Below are positions 8,529 to 18,367 of a DNA stretch of 64,000 nt, piece by piece. The notes beneath the pieces are model-generated. The model was not told where the DNA came from and searched no databases. It worked only from the letters and a program-made list of their open reading frames with translations. Both the position numbers and the translations under genes were made by a program. Each line of letters begins with the position of its first letter. Positions within the stretch are counted from its first letter, which is position 1. Origin of the DNA: Cognatundibacterium oligocarboniphilum (GTDB lineage Bacteria > Pseudomonadota > Gammaproteobacteria > Burkholderiales > Burkholderiaceae_D); contig NZ_JABXYJ010000002.1 of NCBI RefSeq assembly GCF_013377855.1, positions 62,001-126,000 on the forward strand. Reading direction: 5' to 3'.

Positions 8529-10529
8529 CTACCCATGCAGCATTTCCTGCAATCCGCCGATCCGGTGCGTCTGATGTTCTATGGCGTAACGTAACACAGC
8601 GGCAGATGCGGCAACCAGAGTAAAATATTTTCTGGCGCGGGTAATTCCGGTGTACACCAGTTCACGGGTCATGACAGGATTGACTTCTGCCGGCAATACC
8701 ATGGCTGCATGAGTGAACTCTGACCCCTGAGATTTGTGAATCGTCATCGCAAATGCCGTCTCCACATGACGCAACCTGGATGTCAAAACCTGTCGGACCC
8801 GTTCCCCGTCCAGAAAATATACCCGCATCACCTCTGGCTTGACCCTGTCCGGCAGGGTCATGCCGATATCACCGTTAAATACGCCGATGCTGTAATCATT
8901 CTGCATCACCATCACGGGCCTGCCGACATACCATTCATGACGGCGGCGAATCAGTCCTTTGGCATCCAGATATTTTTCAACCACCTGATTCAGACCGGAT
9001 ACACCCCATTCCCCGTCCCTGACGGCGCATAACAGGCGAAACGATTCAAATGCCCGGATAACAGCTACCACCCATGCATGGAATTCTGCTTCACTGACCA
9101 TTTCATTATCAGAATGTGGCTGTTGTGCCAGCAGCGACAGATATTCCTGATAGCTGCCAGATGCTCCCTCTCTTCCGGCGAAAGCGAGTTCTGCAATACC
9201 TTGCGGTGGCAAATGTTCTTTCCAGCACAACTCCTGATCAGGTTTTTGCCGCAGACATGCCAGCGTTGTTCCTGCGCCGCTCCGGTTCACCGCCTGCGCC
9301 AGCGCACCGATCGCACCGCTGAAGCGCCTGCTGTGTTTCAGCATGACTGTCTGCTGCGCCAGCGGACTACCCTGACCTGCATCGTTCAATGTCAGGTGCT
9401 GGCCACTGGCGGCAGCAATATAAGCGATGGTTTCAGGTCGATACGCTCCAGCGCCTGCTTCACCGCATAAATCCCCCAGCACAGCACCGGCTTCAACCGA
9501 TGCGAGCTGGTCTTTGTCTCCCAGCAAAATCAGTGTTGCATTTGCCGGCAGCGCGTCCAACAGGCTGGTCATCATTTCCAGGTGCACCATGGATGCCTCA
9601 TCTACAATCAGGAGGTCAATATCCAGCGGATTACCCGCGTGATGGCGAAATGCACGTGTATCGGGGCGCGCGCCAAGCAGACTGTGCAAGGTACGTGCAG
9701 GACCGATCTTACGGGCTATCTCCGGCAGCGGAAGTGTATCGCCCAGTTTGAACACCAGTTCTGCCAGAGCACCGTCAATAGACTGCTTCAGTCGGGCGGC
9801 TGCTTTCCCGGTCGGCGCTGCCAGCGCAATGCGCAATTGATCCGGCGCATCGGAAATCGCAGATAACAATGCCAGCAAACGCGCCACTGTGTAGGTTTTT
9901 CCGGTGCCTGGCCCGCCTGTAATGATGGCAAAACGACTACGCACGGCAACCGCGCAAGCCACCTTCTGCCAGTCGGTCTCTCCTCCGGCATTCCCGGAAA
10001 CATCAAACAACAGATCCAGCCATTTCCGCACTTTTTCTGGTGGCACTGGCAGCTGGCTGGAAACACGTTGCTTTACCGCGGCAGCAATCGCCATCTCGTA
10101 ACGCCAGTAACGACGCAGATACAAACGCCCCTGATCCAGCACCAGCGGCTGCTGCCGGTCCTGCTGTACATCAGTCACAAAAATCTGCTCACACTGGAGC
10201 GCAAGCTCCCGCCATGCGTCAACCCCATCAGGAAAATCCAAGCCCTCCGTGATGGTATGCCAGACGGCATCACTCCACCCCAGCAGACCGGGGGAAGTAG
10301 CGGAGATCACGTCCAGCGGCACACAGCTGTGTCCATGTGCTTCCATTTCGCTTAAGACAGCTGCCGCCAGCAGCAACCTGGTGTCGTGCAAACCAAGATC
10401 CATCAGGAATTGGACAAAAGCGGCTGTCAGATGACGCACCGTCCCTTGAGTACTCTGATATCGGAAACGGATCAATAAATCACTGGAGGAAAGCGGCATA
10501 CGATTCAAATCCATTCTGTTTTTATCCAT
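8529..10529 (-). CDS. recD: Exodeoxyribonuclease V alpha subunit RecD
   Basis: A 666-residue superfamily 1B helicase. The Walker A motif is GGPGTGKTYTVARLL (about 206-220), Walker B is LLIVDEASMV, and late helicase motifs AMTIHKSQGSEF and YTGITRARK are in place. In the RecBCD complex RecD is the fast 5'-3' motor for double-strand break processing and foreign DNA degradation. Its ATG overlaps the recB stop by 8 nt, so recC-recB-recD is one operon. Length is close to that of E. coli RecD (608) with a somewhat larger N-terminus. Confidence 0.95.
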   Translation of the reverse strand: MDKNRMDLNRMPLSSSDLLIRFRYQSTQGTVRHLTAAFVQFLMDLGLHDTRLLLAAAVLSEMEAHGHSCVPLDVISATSPGLLGWSDAVWHTITEGLDFPDGVDAWRELALQCEQIFVTDVQQDRQQPLVLDQGRLYLRRYWRYEMAIAAAVKQRVSSQLPVPPEKVRKWLDLLFDVSGNAGGETDWQKVACAVAVRSRFAIITGGPGTGKTYTVARLLALLSAISDAPDQLRIALAAPTGKAAARLKQSIDGALAELVFKLGDTLPLPEIARKIGPARTLHSLLGARPDTRAFRHHAGNPLDIDLLIVDEASMVHLEMMTSLLDALPANATLILLGDKDQLASVEAGAVLGDLCGEAGAGAYRPETIAYIAAASGQHLTLNDAGQGSPLAQQTVMLKHSRRFSGAIGALAQAVNRSGAGTTLACLRQKPDQELCWKEHLPPQGIAELAFAGREGASGSYQEYLSLLAQQPHSDNEMVSEAEFHAWVVAVIRAFESFRLLCAVRDGEWGVSGLNQVVEKYLDAKGLIRRRHEWYVGRPVMVMQNDYSIGVFNGDIGMTLPDRVKPEVMRVYFLDGERVRQVLTSRLRHVETAFAMTIHKSQGSEFTHAAMVLPAEVNPVMTRELVYTGITRARKYFTLVAASAAVLRYAIEHQTHRIGGLQEMLHG

Positions 10530-13500
10530 GACGCATCAGTTGGTCCAGTCTCTCCGGCAGTCCATTATCCGCAGACAGGCAGTAGCAGCCACGTGTTTCC
10601 TGATTGCCGAGTCCGCGCAAAAAGAAAAACAGTGCCCCGCCCAGATGCTGTTCCGGCGCATAAGCATCACCAAGACGTGAGCGCAGCAAACGGTGCAGCG
10701 CCAGCATGTAGATCACTCCCTGCACATCATAGCGATGTGCAGCCATGGCACCTGCCAGCGCAGCCTGCGTATAGCTGCCATCATTACCGCCCAGCTGATT
10801 GGACTTATAATCCAGCACCCAATACTTTCCTTGATACTCAAATACCAGATCGGCAAAGCCCATCAGCAAACCCTGCATGCGTTTTTCACTCAACGCTTCT
10901 CTTGTCACCCCTGACAGGAAAAAATCCCGGCAAAGTGCATCCATTTCCCGGGTATTGAATTTCTCGCACGGAAACCAGAACTCCATTTCCGGTATATAGG
11001 TCGTCAATTCCGCCAGACAGGTATTTGTTGGACCCAGCTTTGTCTGCATGACTGCTTTGAGCCACTCAGAAAGATCATCGGCATGGTGAGCCCATCCTGC
11101 ACGCTGGCAGCGGTCCGTCAGCCTGGCATCGAAATCACTTGCTGCAACGTTGCCGAACCCATCGTTGCCCATCCATTCCAGCTGCGCATGCAAAAACTGT
11201 CCGGGCAGGACACCGCGAGGAAAACGATGCCAGGCGGCGGGCGATGTTTCAATCTGCAGCGGCACCTCTTCATCCTCCAGCAACCTGCGATCCTGATGAC
11301 GCAGCGGGGCATTACCTGTACCACCCGCCAGAGCCCTGGTCATGGCGGAAAAACTGCCAATCATCCAATCCTTTTCGACATTACCGGCATAGGCTGCCAA
11401 CGTGACATAAGTTGGCTGCGCATCCACATCCTTCAGCAAACTCAGCTCCGGCATGGATTCCTCAACGACAATCGCGATCTCCCGACAATCGCCCTGCATG
11501 TTCCGCAATCTTTCAACCAGATGTGCAGCAGGCAATGCAGCCTCGCCAGCCAGCAAATAACCTAATGCTGACTCATGGATTTTATTCTGGTTGGACGCCA
11601 CGCCGAGCCACACCGTATGCACGGAACGGGTCAGTGCGACATACAACAAACGCAGATCTTCCTCCTTGCGGCGCTGGTTGGCGGCGGACAAGGCTTCGTC
11701 TGACAAATGCAGATCAATTTTCCGAATGCCATCTGCATCAGTGTAATCAATAAAACTGCGGTTCATCCTCGTCACCGTCCTGGTGGAAACCGCAAACGGC
11801 AGATATACCAACGGATACTGCAAGCCTTTTGACTTGTGTACTGTGATGACCTTGACCAGGCGCGCATCACTTTCCAGACGCAGAATATGTTCATCAGAAG
11901 CAGTATGTTCAGCGGCAATCTGCTCGGCCAGCCAGCGGATCAGCGCCAGCTCGCCATCGAGCTGCAGGCTGGCGCTTTCCAGTAATTCCGCCAGATGCAG
12001 CAGATTCGTCATGCTGCGCTCGCCGCCCGGCTGGTTCAATAACTTTGCCGGCAATTCCAGGTCATGAATGAAATGCCGGATCGCAGCCAGAACACCCTGG
12101 CGCTGCCAGATGCCCTGCAAGGTTTTCAACTGCTCTGTCCGGAGATCCCAGGCTTCGTCATCGGAAGCCAGGTGTATCAGTTCGGATACGCTCAACCCGA
12201 CGGTCCGGGTCGCATAGGCGGCCCGTCCGGTTCCGGTATCCAAAGGATAAGCAAATGCACGCAGCCAGCGCAGGACATCACTAGCCTCCTGGCTGTTAAG
12301 CACCGAATCCTGATCCGATAAATACACACTGGCAACCCGACGTTTCTGCAGCGCTGCGCGTATCGCTTCTGCCTCATTCCGGTCCCGGACCAGAATCGCG
12401 ATGTCCGCAGCCTGCAACCGCTGGAAATGACCGTCACGGTGAAAGCCGGTCGCAGCGCAATTCAGGCGCTGCACAATGTGTTCGGCGCAGTGCTCCGCAA
12501 AAAACGACAGGTATTCATCCCGTTTCAGCTCTGCATTTTCCGTGACGAAAAAATTCAGGGCATGTACTGTCTGCCCATCATCCAGCAGGGTCTCGCTTTT
12601 TCCGGACGCTTTAACAGCTTCAAACGGTAACGGATCGTCGTTTCCGGTTCTGAAGCGAAAAGCGCCGGCACCAAACGCAGGATCGGTATGTCGTTCAGCA
12701 TGCAGGAACAAATGGTTGACCGCCGTCACCAGCGCCTGCGTGGAACGAAAATTCGTCCCTAAAAGGTAATGCCGACCGGCTGTCGCACGCCGTGCTGCCA
12801 GATAACTGTGAATATCCGCCCCCCGGAACCCATAAATCGATTGCTTGGGATCTCCAATCAGGAATAAGCCACGCTCCGGCAGATTATTATGCACCTGGTA
12901 AATCGCATCAAAAATCGTATATTGCGATGGCGAGGTATCCTGAAATTCGTCAATCATGGCAACCGGATACTGTTGCGCGATACGCTGTTGCAATGACGCG
13001 CCATGCAGCCCCGTCAATGCCTGCTTTAAGCGTTCCAGCATATCGCTGAAACCGAATTGTCGCCGGTGGCTCTTTAACAGTTCCAGTCTTTGCTGAATGA
13101 CAGTCACCGCATGACGGCATAAGGCGTGCCGCAAAGGCTCCAGCTGCTGCAAATCCTGTGCAAGAGAAGCGATTCTGGCGAAGTTATCCGGAATCTGCGG
13201 ACTATAATTTTTATTGCACGCAGCCAGCAACGCTTCCGGCGTCAGTTTAGCGGCGGCCTTGTCAAATCCTTCCGGCAAATGCAGATCCGGATCAAGCGCC
13301 CATATCCGGAGATTGGTCAGCCACTGGTCTACCGTTTCCGGCTTCAGCATCCTGCCATTGAATTGTTTGGGGGCGACCTCTCTCTGTGCCAGAAACCATG
13401 CCTGCATTTCAGTGGCGATATGCTCCCAGCCCTGCTTCAGCACCTGCAGTTTTTCCCTTTGCCGATTCTGAGTTTCGCGAAGAAATACCTGCAATGAAAG

Positions 13501-14139
13501 ATTTCCCGGGACATTCAGCATTGCCGCATGAGGCATCAACTGACGCACCATTTTCATCAATGCACTAACGTCCTCCCAAACCTTGCTGATCGCAGAAAAA
13601 TCCTTGCTATCCAGCGGATAAACCTGCTGGCGCCAGTAATCACGCACTGCATTATTCAGCAGATCCGTTTCGTCACTCAATAATTCTTCGTCAAACAGGC
13701 AGCCGCTATCGAACGCATGCTCTCGCAGCATACGCTGACACCACGCATCAATCGTGAACACGGCGGCACTGTCCATCGAATCTGCCGCCATCTGCAGCTG
13801 ATAGGCAGCCTGCTGCCGCTGGGTCTGCGAATACGTTGCCAGCAACTGCTCCAGAAAATCATCCGTTATTTGATGTACATCCTCACGGAAATAGGAGGCT
13901 GCTGCAGCCAGACGTTGCCGGATACGATCGGATAATTCCCGGGTCGCTGCACGAGTGAACGTCATCACCAGAATCTCTGAGGGGTGCAAAGGACGATAAA
14001 ATCCCTCCGCTCCGCCATGTCCCAGCACCAGACGCAGATACAAGGCGGCGATGGTCCAGGTCTTTCCGGTTCCGGCGCTGGCTTCAATCAGGCGACTGCC
14101 ATGCAAAGGAAAACAGACGGGATTGAGGCGATGCGTCAT
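10522..14139 (-). CDS. recB: Exodeoxyribonuclease V beta subunit RecB
   Basis: A 1205-residue UvrD-type helicase with fused nuclease. Walker A is EASAGTGKTWTIAALYLRL (from about residue 19), Walker B lies in PVAMIDEFQDTSPSQY, and TVHKSKGLQYPLVYLP and LLYVALTRS are late helicase motifs. The C-terminal nuclease domain shows GFADLVFEYQGKYWVLDYKSN, with the metal-binding Asp and the Asp-x-Lys catalytic pair. RecB is the 3'-5' motor and the only nuclease of RecBCD. Its ATG overlaps the recC stop by 4 nt (ATGA). Confidence 0.96.
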   Translation of the reverse strand: MTHRLNPVCFPLHGSRLIEASAGTGKTWTIAALYLRLVLGHGGAEGFYRPLHPSEILVMTFTRAATRELSDRIRQRLAAAASYFREDVHQITDDFLEQLLATYSQTQRQQAAYQLQMAADSMDSAAVFTIDAWCQRMLREHAFDSGCLFDEELLSDETDLLNNAVRDYWRQQVYPLDSKDFSAISKVWEDVSALMKMVRQLMPHAAMLNVPGNLSLQVFLRETQNRQREKLQVLKQGWEHIATEMQAWFLAQREVAPKQFNGRMLKPETVDQWLTNLRIWALDPDLHLPEGFDKAAAKLTPEALLAACNKNYSPQIPDNFARIASLAQDLQQLEPLRHALCRHAVTVIQQRLELLKSHRRQFGFSDMLERLKQALTGLHGASLQQRIAQQYPVAMIDEFQDTSPSQYTIFDAIYQVHNNLPERGLFLIGDPKQSIYGFRGADIHSYLAARRATAGRHYLLGTNFRSTQALVTAVNHLFLHAERHTDPAFGAGAFRFRTGNDDPLPFEAVKASGKSETLLDDGQTVHALNFFVTENAELKRDEYLSFFAEHCAEHIVQRLNCAATGFHRDGHFQRLQAADIAILVRDRNEAEAIRAALQKRRVASVYLSDQDSVLNSQEASDVLRWLRAFAYPLDTGTGRAAYATRTVGLSVSELIHLASDDEAWDLRTEQLKTLQGIWQRQGVLAAIRHFIHDLELPAKLLNQPGGERSMTNLLHLAELLESASLQLDGELALIRWLAEQIAAEHTASDEHILRLESDARLVKVITVHKSKGLQYPLVYLPFAVSTRTVTRMNRSFIDYTDADGIRKIDLHLSDEALSAANQRRKEEDLRLLYVALTRSVHTVWLGVASNQNKIHESALGYLLAGEAALPAAHLVERLRNMQGDCREIAIVVEESMPELSLLKDVDAQPTYVTLAAYAGNVEKDWMIGSFSAMTRALAGGTGNAPLRHQDRRLLEDEEVPLQIETSPAAWHRFPRGVLPGQFLHAQLEWMGNDGFGNVAASDFDARLTDRCQRAGWAHHADDLSEWLKAVMQTKLGPTNTCLAELTTYIPEMEFWFPCEKFNTREMDALCRDFFLSGVTREALSEKRMQGLLMGFADLVFEYQGKYWVLDYKSNQLGGNDGSYTQAALAGAMAAHRYDVQGVIYMLALHRLLRSRLGDAYAPEQHLGGALFFFLRGLGNQETRGCYCLSADNGLPERLDQLMRHG

Positions 14140-17100
14140 ACAGTCTCCTGTCCGGCCTGATCCGCATCAATTGGCGCCACGATGATTTCTTTTGCCCATA
14201 AAAAAAGCGGTTCATACAAAGCGCGGCTGACCTGATCCCAGTCGGCACAATGACTGATAGCAGCATAGTCCGGCCAGATTCTGGCGAGATAAGGGTTGTT
14301 CACCTCCCCCCGTATCTGCATGCTACCGTCGTACACATCACGCGGGTTTGCTTCTGCGATATATGCGAGCGCAGTTTTACAGGCAACTGGCAACACCTCA
14401 TTCATTCCGCGTTTCCAGTAAGTGATCAGCTGCTGCAATACAGAAGCCGCCTGTTCCGCAGGTACCGGCGCCATATACAACACAGCGTCGCTGGCGATCA
14501 GATACGCACCCGGTGGTGTGTCTGCCGCTGCCCCCAATAACAGGGACAACCAGATATCAATCAATTTTTCGATACGCAGACTGCCATCTTTCAGACAGAT
14601 TTTTCCGGCTATCTGTTTTAAGAAAACGACCTGCTGCTGATCTGTGCGCAAATTGTGCAGCCAGTCTGACAAATGTATCCCCTGCCAGAAAAAATCTGCA
14701 GCCCGTTTTTCAGCCGGATCAGGAAACTGCTGCATCAGACTGAGCCATGCCAGCTGCACAGGCAAGGCATCCTGCACCAGCTTTCGCTGCCATGCCTGAC
14801 CGGCCCATCCAACCGGCAGTACGCCTTCCCGCTTCAGTTGCATTGCTTTCTGCTGCAAATGCACCTCCAGTTCTGCCGGCTCTGATGGCAACATGCTGCT
14901 ATCAATCATTCGTTCATTGAGAAAATATTCCTGCAATGCATCCAGACAGAGCGGCTCATCGGCCTCGGTCTCCTGCACATGCTGATCGAAGATCACACCC
15001 AGGCGTTTCTGAAAAAAATAGGCGACCGGCTGCTTCAGAAACCGCCCCAGTTCATCGACTTTGAGAATAAATTCAGGGTCAATATCAACCGTCAGGTCTG
15101 GACGGTCCTGAAGCACGGACAGCAGCATTTCAGAAGGTACCGCCTGATAAGCTGCACCCCACTCCCGGGCATAAGTCAGGGGACGTGTTTCGTTCGCCAT
15201 AAAATATTGGCGGCTGAATGCCTGCATAGGATATTCCATCGTGTGCCCGGACAAATTCATTGCCCAGCCAGTAGCGAGATATTCTCTGAACTGGGAAACC
15301 AGCACGGAAGGCGGTTGTTCTGAATTATCGCGGATATGCTTGCCAACCCAGCTGATGTAAAGCTTCTGGCGGGCAGACAAAATCGCTTCCAGCATCAGAT
15401 AGCGGTCATCATCACGCCGGGAACGGTCACCCGGTCGCGCCATGCCCGGCAACGCCAGCAAATCGAAATCCATCTGACTGGCGTGACGCGGGAAATCCCC
15501 TTCATTCATCCCCAACAGGCAGACCATCTGAAACGGCATGGAACGCATAGGCATGAAAGTGCAGAACGTCACGCCACCGGAAATAAAGCGATGCGTCAGT
15601 GTGGATTCGTCCACCCCAGACAGCCAGGGTTCACGAAACACCGCCAGCGGAACCGGCTCATCAAAGCCCGACTGCTCACAGGCATGCAGCCAGTCTTCCA
15701 ATGCATCTTCCAGTCTGACCAGCAAAGCGCGGTCTGCCTCGCCGGTCGCTGTAAAAAAATCCTGCAGCAATTGCCGCGCCTGCACTGCCCACTCTTCCGG
15801 TCGCCACGATTGCGTCAGCCTGAGCTGCCAGTCGATCAGTGCTGTCACCAGTTCGGCTAAACAACCTGCCTGCGCGGAATCCAGACCGGCAATTTCTGCA
15901 TACGGCTCAATCCCCTGATAAGGCATCGCTGCACCGCTGGCATATCCCAACAGCATTCGTCTTAAGCCGAACATCCAGGAATTCTGCTCGCCGGCAGCGC
16001 CGAGCCCCAGTTCTGCACGATGCGCCAGATTCAGTCCCCAGCGTATGCCTGCACCGGCAATCCAGCGCTTCAGCAATGCGACATCTTCCGCTTTCAGCCC
16101 AAAGCGTCCGGCCAGAGCCGGTACTTCCAGCAAATCCATGATTTCTGTCTGCTGGCAGCGCTGTTGCGGCAAGCGCAGCAGCCATTCCAGTGCGGCCATC
16201 AGCGGATGTGTTTTGCGCTCAGACAAATCGCCGATTTCATAAGGTATATAACGGGCATCACTGTGTTTATATTGATCAAATACCGCCCGGATCGATGGCG
16301 TGAACTGTGTAATATCAGGCACCATGACAATCACATCCCGTGGGCGGATTGCTGGAATATTCTGACTGCCGAACACGGACAATAAACGGTCATGCAAAAT
16401 TTCAATTTCACGCTGCGCGCTGTGTGCGATGTGAAACTCGATAGACCGATCATTTTCAGCGACACCGGAGCGGGGATGCTCTGCCATCGGCAGCAAATCC
16501 CTGACCGCAGCCTGTACCTGTTCCAGCAGGGTATGACCACTGCCTTCTGAAAATAAATCTATTTTTAATTGCGGAAATCCGGCACGGGTTTCGCCAGCGT
16601 GATCAAAATCATCCAGCATACGGATAAAATCACGCCCCATCCTTCCCCAGCTTGCCAATAAAGGATGCGCATGCGCATGCAGGTCTTCCAGCGGAATCAG
16701 CGATAAATCCTGTTGATTCCGGTATGCCTGCCGCTTCATCTGCGACTTGAACAGTTCGCGTCCATCAATGATGTCGCCCCAAAAATACTGACAGGGATTC
16801 GGAATACCGAGAATCACCTGGGTATACGTCGACAAGGCGGATAATGCCTCCAAAGTCTGACGTGACAAGGCAGAAATGCCAAACAGAACAACACGTCTTG
16901 GCAAAGTTCCGTGCGGGGTATCATGGCGGAGTGCCGCTTCGATGAAACGCTGATGCACATTCACCCGCCCCAGCAAACGCTGCTCCGGTGGTAAGTCCTG
17001 CAAGATAGCCCGCCACAACGCACTCTGCCAACGCTGATCCTTCGTCAGCGGCTGGGTTTCACCATTCGCGCGGCGCAGCTGATCCAGTCCCTGCGACCAG

Positions 17101-17564
17101 TCATGTAACCAGTCGGTGCGGTAAACCTGATATAAATCCATCAGGTCTGCAATCCGCGAGACAAGCTGGTAACGACGTTCGGCATCGCCTATTGCCAGAA
17201 ACTGCTTTAATCCCGCAAAGTCCGGCAGCGCCAGCAATTCAGGAATCAGGCGCATCAGTCGCCAGGTCAGCGGCACTTTATCCAGTGAAGCGGTTTGCGG
17301 AATCTGTTCCCGTCCCAGCATGGCCCGGTAGATTGTCCACAAAAATCGTCCTGGTAATTCGATGCGGCTGGCGGCGCAAATATCGAAGTGTTCTGCCAGA
17401 GCGATCTTGAGCCATTCAGCAACCCCGTTTGACTGCACCAGGAAAATCTCTTTTTCCAGCGGTGACAAAGGATTTCTTCCAATCCACTCAAACACCGCAG
17501 AACTCAATTGTTCCAGCTGATTGCTATGCAAAATAATCAGACCCGGCTTGATCGTTGCAGACAT
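14136..17564 (-). CDS. recC: Exodeoxyribonuclease V gamma subunit RecC
   Basis: A 1142-residue protein from the ATG at 17564 (MSATIKPGLIILHSNQLEQL), preceded by AAGG seven nt upstream; the frame extends 37 codons further with no support. It carries the RecC hallmarks: an inactive SF1 helicase fold beginning with the HSNQLE strand, PLSPLEKEIFLVQSNGVAEWL, and the GMNEGDFPR block. RecC splits the duplex and reads Chi sites. It is the first gene of recC-recB-recD, so the operon promoter lies in 17565-17802. The Chi sequence of this lineage cannot be predicted from here. Confidence 0.95.
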   Translation of the reverse strand: MSATIKPGLIILHSNQLEQLSSAVFEWIGRNPLSPLEKEIFLVQSNGVAEWLKIALAEHFDICAASRIELPGRFLWTIYRAMLGREQIPQTASLDKVPLTWRLMRLIPELLALPDFAGLKQFLAIGDAERRYQLVSRIADLMDLYQVYRTDWLHDWSQGLDQLRRANGETQPLTKDQRWQSALWRAILQDLPPEQRLLGRVNVHQRFIEAALRHDTPHGTLPRRVVLFGISALSRQTLEALSALSTYTQVILGIPNPCQYFWGDIIDGRELFKSQMKRQAYRNQQDLSLIPLEDLHAHAHPLLASWGRMGRDFIRMLDDFDHAGETRAGFPQLKIDLFSEGSGHTLLEQVQAAVRDLLPMAEHPRSGVAENDRSIEFHIAHSAQREIEILHDRLLSVFGSQNIPAIRPRDVIVMVPDITQFTPSIRAVFDQYKHSDARYIPYEIGDLSERKTHPLMAALEWLLRLPQQRCQQTEIMDLLEVPALAGRFGLKAEDVALLKRWIAGAGIRWGLNLAHRAELGLGAAGEQNSWMFGLRRMLLGYASGAAMPYQGIEPYAEIAGLDSAQAGCLAELVTALIDWQLRLTQSWRPEEWAVQARQLLQDFFTATGEADRALLVRLEDALEDWLHACEQSGFDEPVPLAVFREPWLSGVDESTLTHRFISGGVTFCTFMPMRSMPFQMVCLLGMNEGDFPRHASQMDFDLLALPGMARPGDRSRRDDDRYLMLEAILSARQKLYISWVGKHIRDNSEQPPSVLVSQFREYLATGWAMNLSGHTMEYPMQAFSRQYFMANETRPLTYAREWGAAYQAVPSEMLLSVLQDRPDLTVDIDPEFILKVDELGRFLKQPVAYFFQKRLGVIFDQHVQETEADEPLCLDALQEYFLNERMIDSSMLPSEPAELEVHLQQKAMQLKREGVLPVGWAGQAWQRKLVQDALPVQLAWLSLMQQFPDPAEKRAADFFWQGIHLSDWLHNLRTDQQQVVFLKQIAGKICLKDGSLRIEKLIDIWLSLLLGAAADTPPGAYLIASDAVLYMAPVPAEQAASVLQQLITYWKRGMNEVLPVACKTALAYIAEANPRDVYDGSMQIRGEVNNPYLARIWPDYAAISHCADWDQVSRALYEPLFLWAKEIIVAPIDADQAGQETV

Positions 17565-17802
17565 AAATAAACCTTGAATAAACGGATCAGCAGCCTGGCA
17601 TGAGTCATCACACCCGAAACACCAGACAATACGGACAGGCATCAGAATACGCTGCCATCTGGCCGGTATTGTCACATAAGTTATTAAAACAAAAAAATAG
17701 AAATTGTAATGCCAGAGTTAACAGACATGACCAGTCGATTTGTGCAGGAAAGGGGTGCAGCACCAGACTGAACGCCGGATTGGAAAAATCAGAAAGGAGT
17801 GT

Positions 17803-18339
17803 TTATCTGACCTGCTGTTTGCTGAGTTTGCGGGCGAGCGTGCGACGATGCATTCCCAAACGACGTGCCGCTTCGGAAATATTGAAATCGGATTCAACCA
17901 GCACTTCATGAATCCTTTCCCACTCCAGGGTTTTGATCGAGGTGGAGCGAGCCGTCAGCTCAGGCTCGGCAACTCCTGCAATGTGTCCGAATGCAGCTTC
18001 AATATCATCGGTATTAGAAGGTTTGGCGAGATACTGACAGGCACCCAGCTTGACGGCTTCGACCGCCGTGGCAATGCTGGCAAACCCCGTCAGCACCACG
18101 ATCAGCATATCGGGGACATGTTGACGCAGCAGCTGGACACAGGCCAGACCAGAAGCATTGCCGTTCAACTTCAGGTCTACGACGGCATAGCGCGGAGCAT
18201 GCTGTTTCAGTAAATTTTCTGCCGCATCCAGGCTGTCGGCATGCAGAACCGTGTAGTTCCGACGCTCAAACGAGCGCGACAGCGTGCGGGCAAATGCAGT
18301 ATCGTCTTCGATAATCAGCAGCAGACGATTGTCCGACAT
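17803..18339 (-). CDS. regA: RegA/PrrA-type redox response regulator
   Basis: A 178-residue response regulator. The receiver domain has the acidic pair ED (11-12), the phosphorylated Asp at about residue 55 (VVDLKL) and the Lys of LAKPSNTDD. The C-terminal Fis-type helix-turn-helix NISEAARRLGMHRRTLARKL is the hallmark of the RegA/PrrA/ActR/RoxR family. These regulators adjust respiratory oxidases, energy metabolism and sometimes denitrification to redox state. It follows regB by 28 nt at the end of the cyoABCD-SURF1 operon, so it may feed back on the quinol oxidase (inference). Confidence 0.92.
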   Translation of the reverse strand: MSDNRLLLIIEDDTAFARTLSRSFERRNYTVLHADSLDAAENLLKQHAPRYAVVDLKLNGNASGLACVQLLRQHVPDMLIVVLTGFASIATAVEAVKLGACQYLAKPSNTDDIEAAFGHIAGVAEPELTARSTSIKTLEWERIHEVLVESDFNISEAARRLGMHRRTLARKLSKQQVR

Positions 18340-18367
18340 AATTCCAACCTTTTAAACCATTATCTTT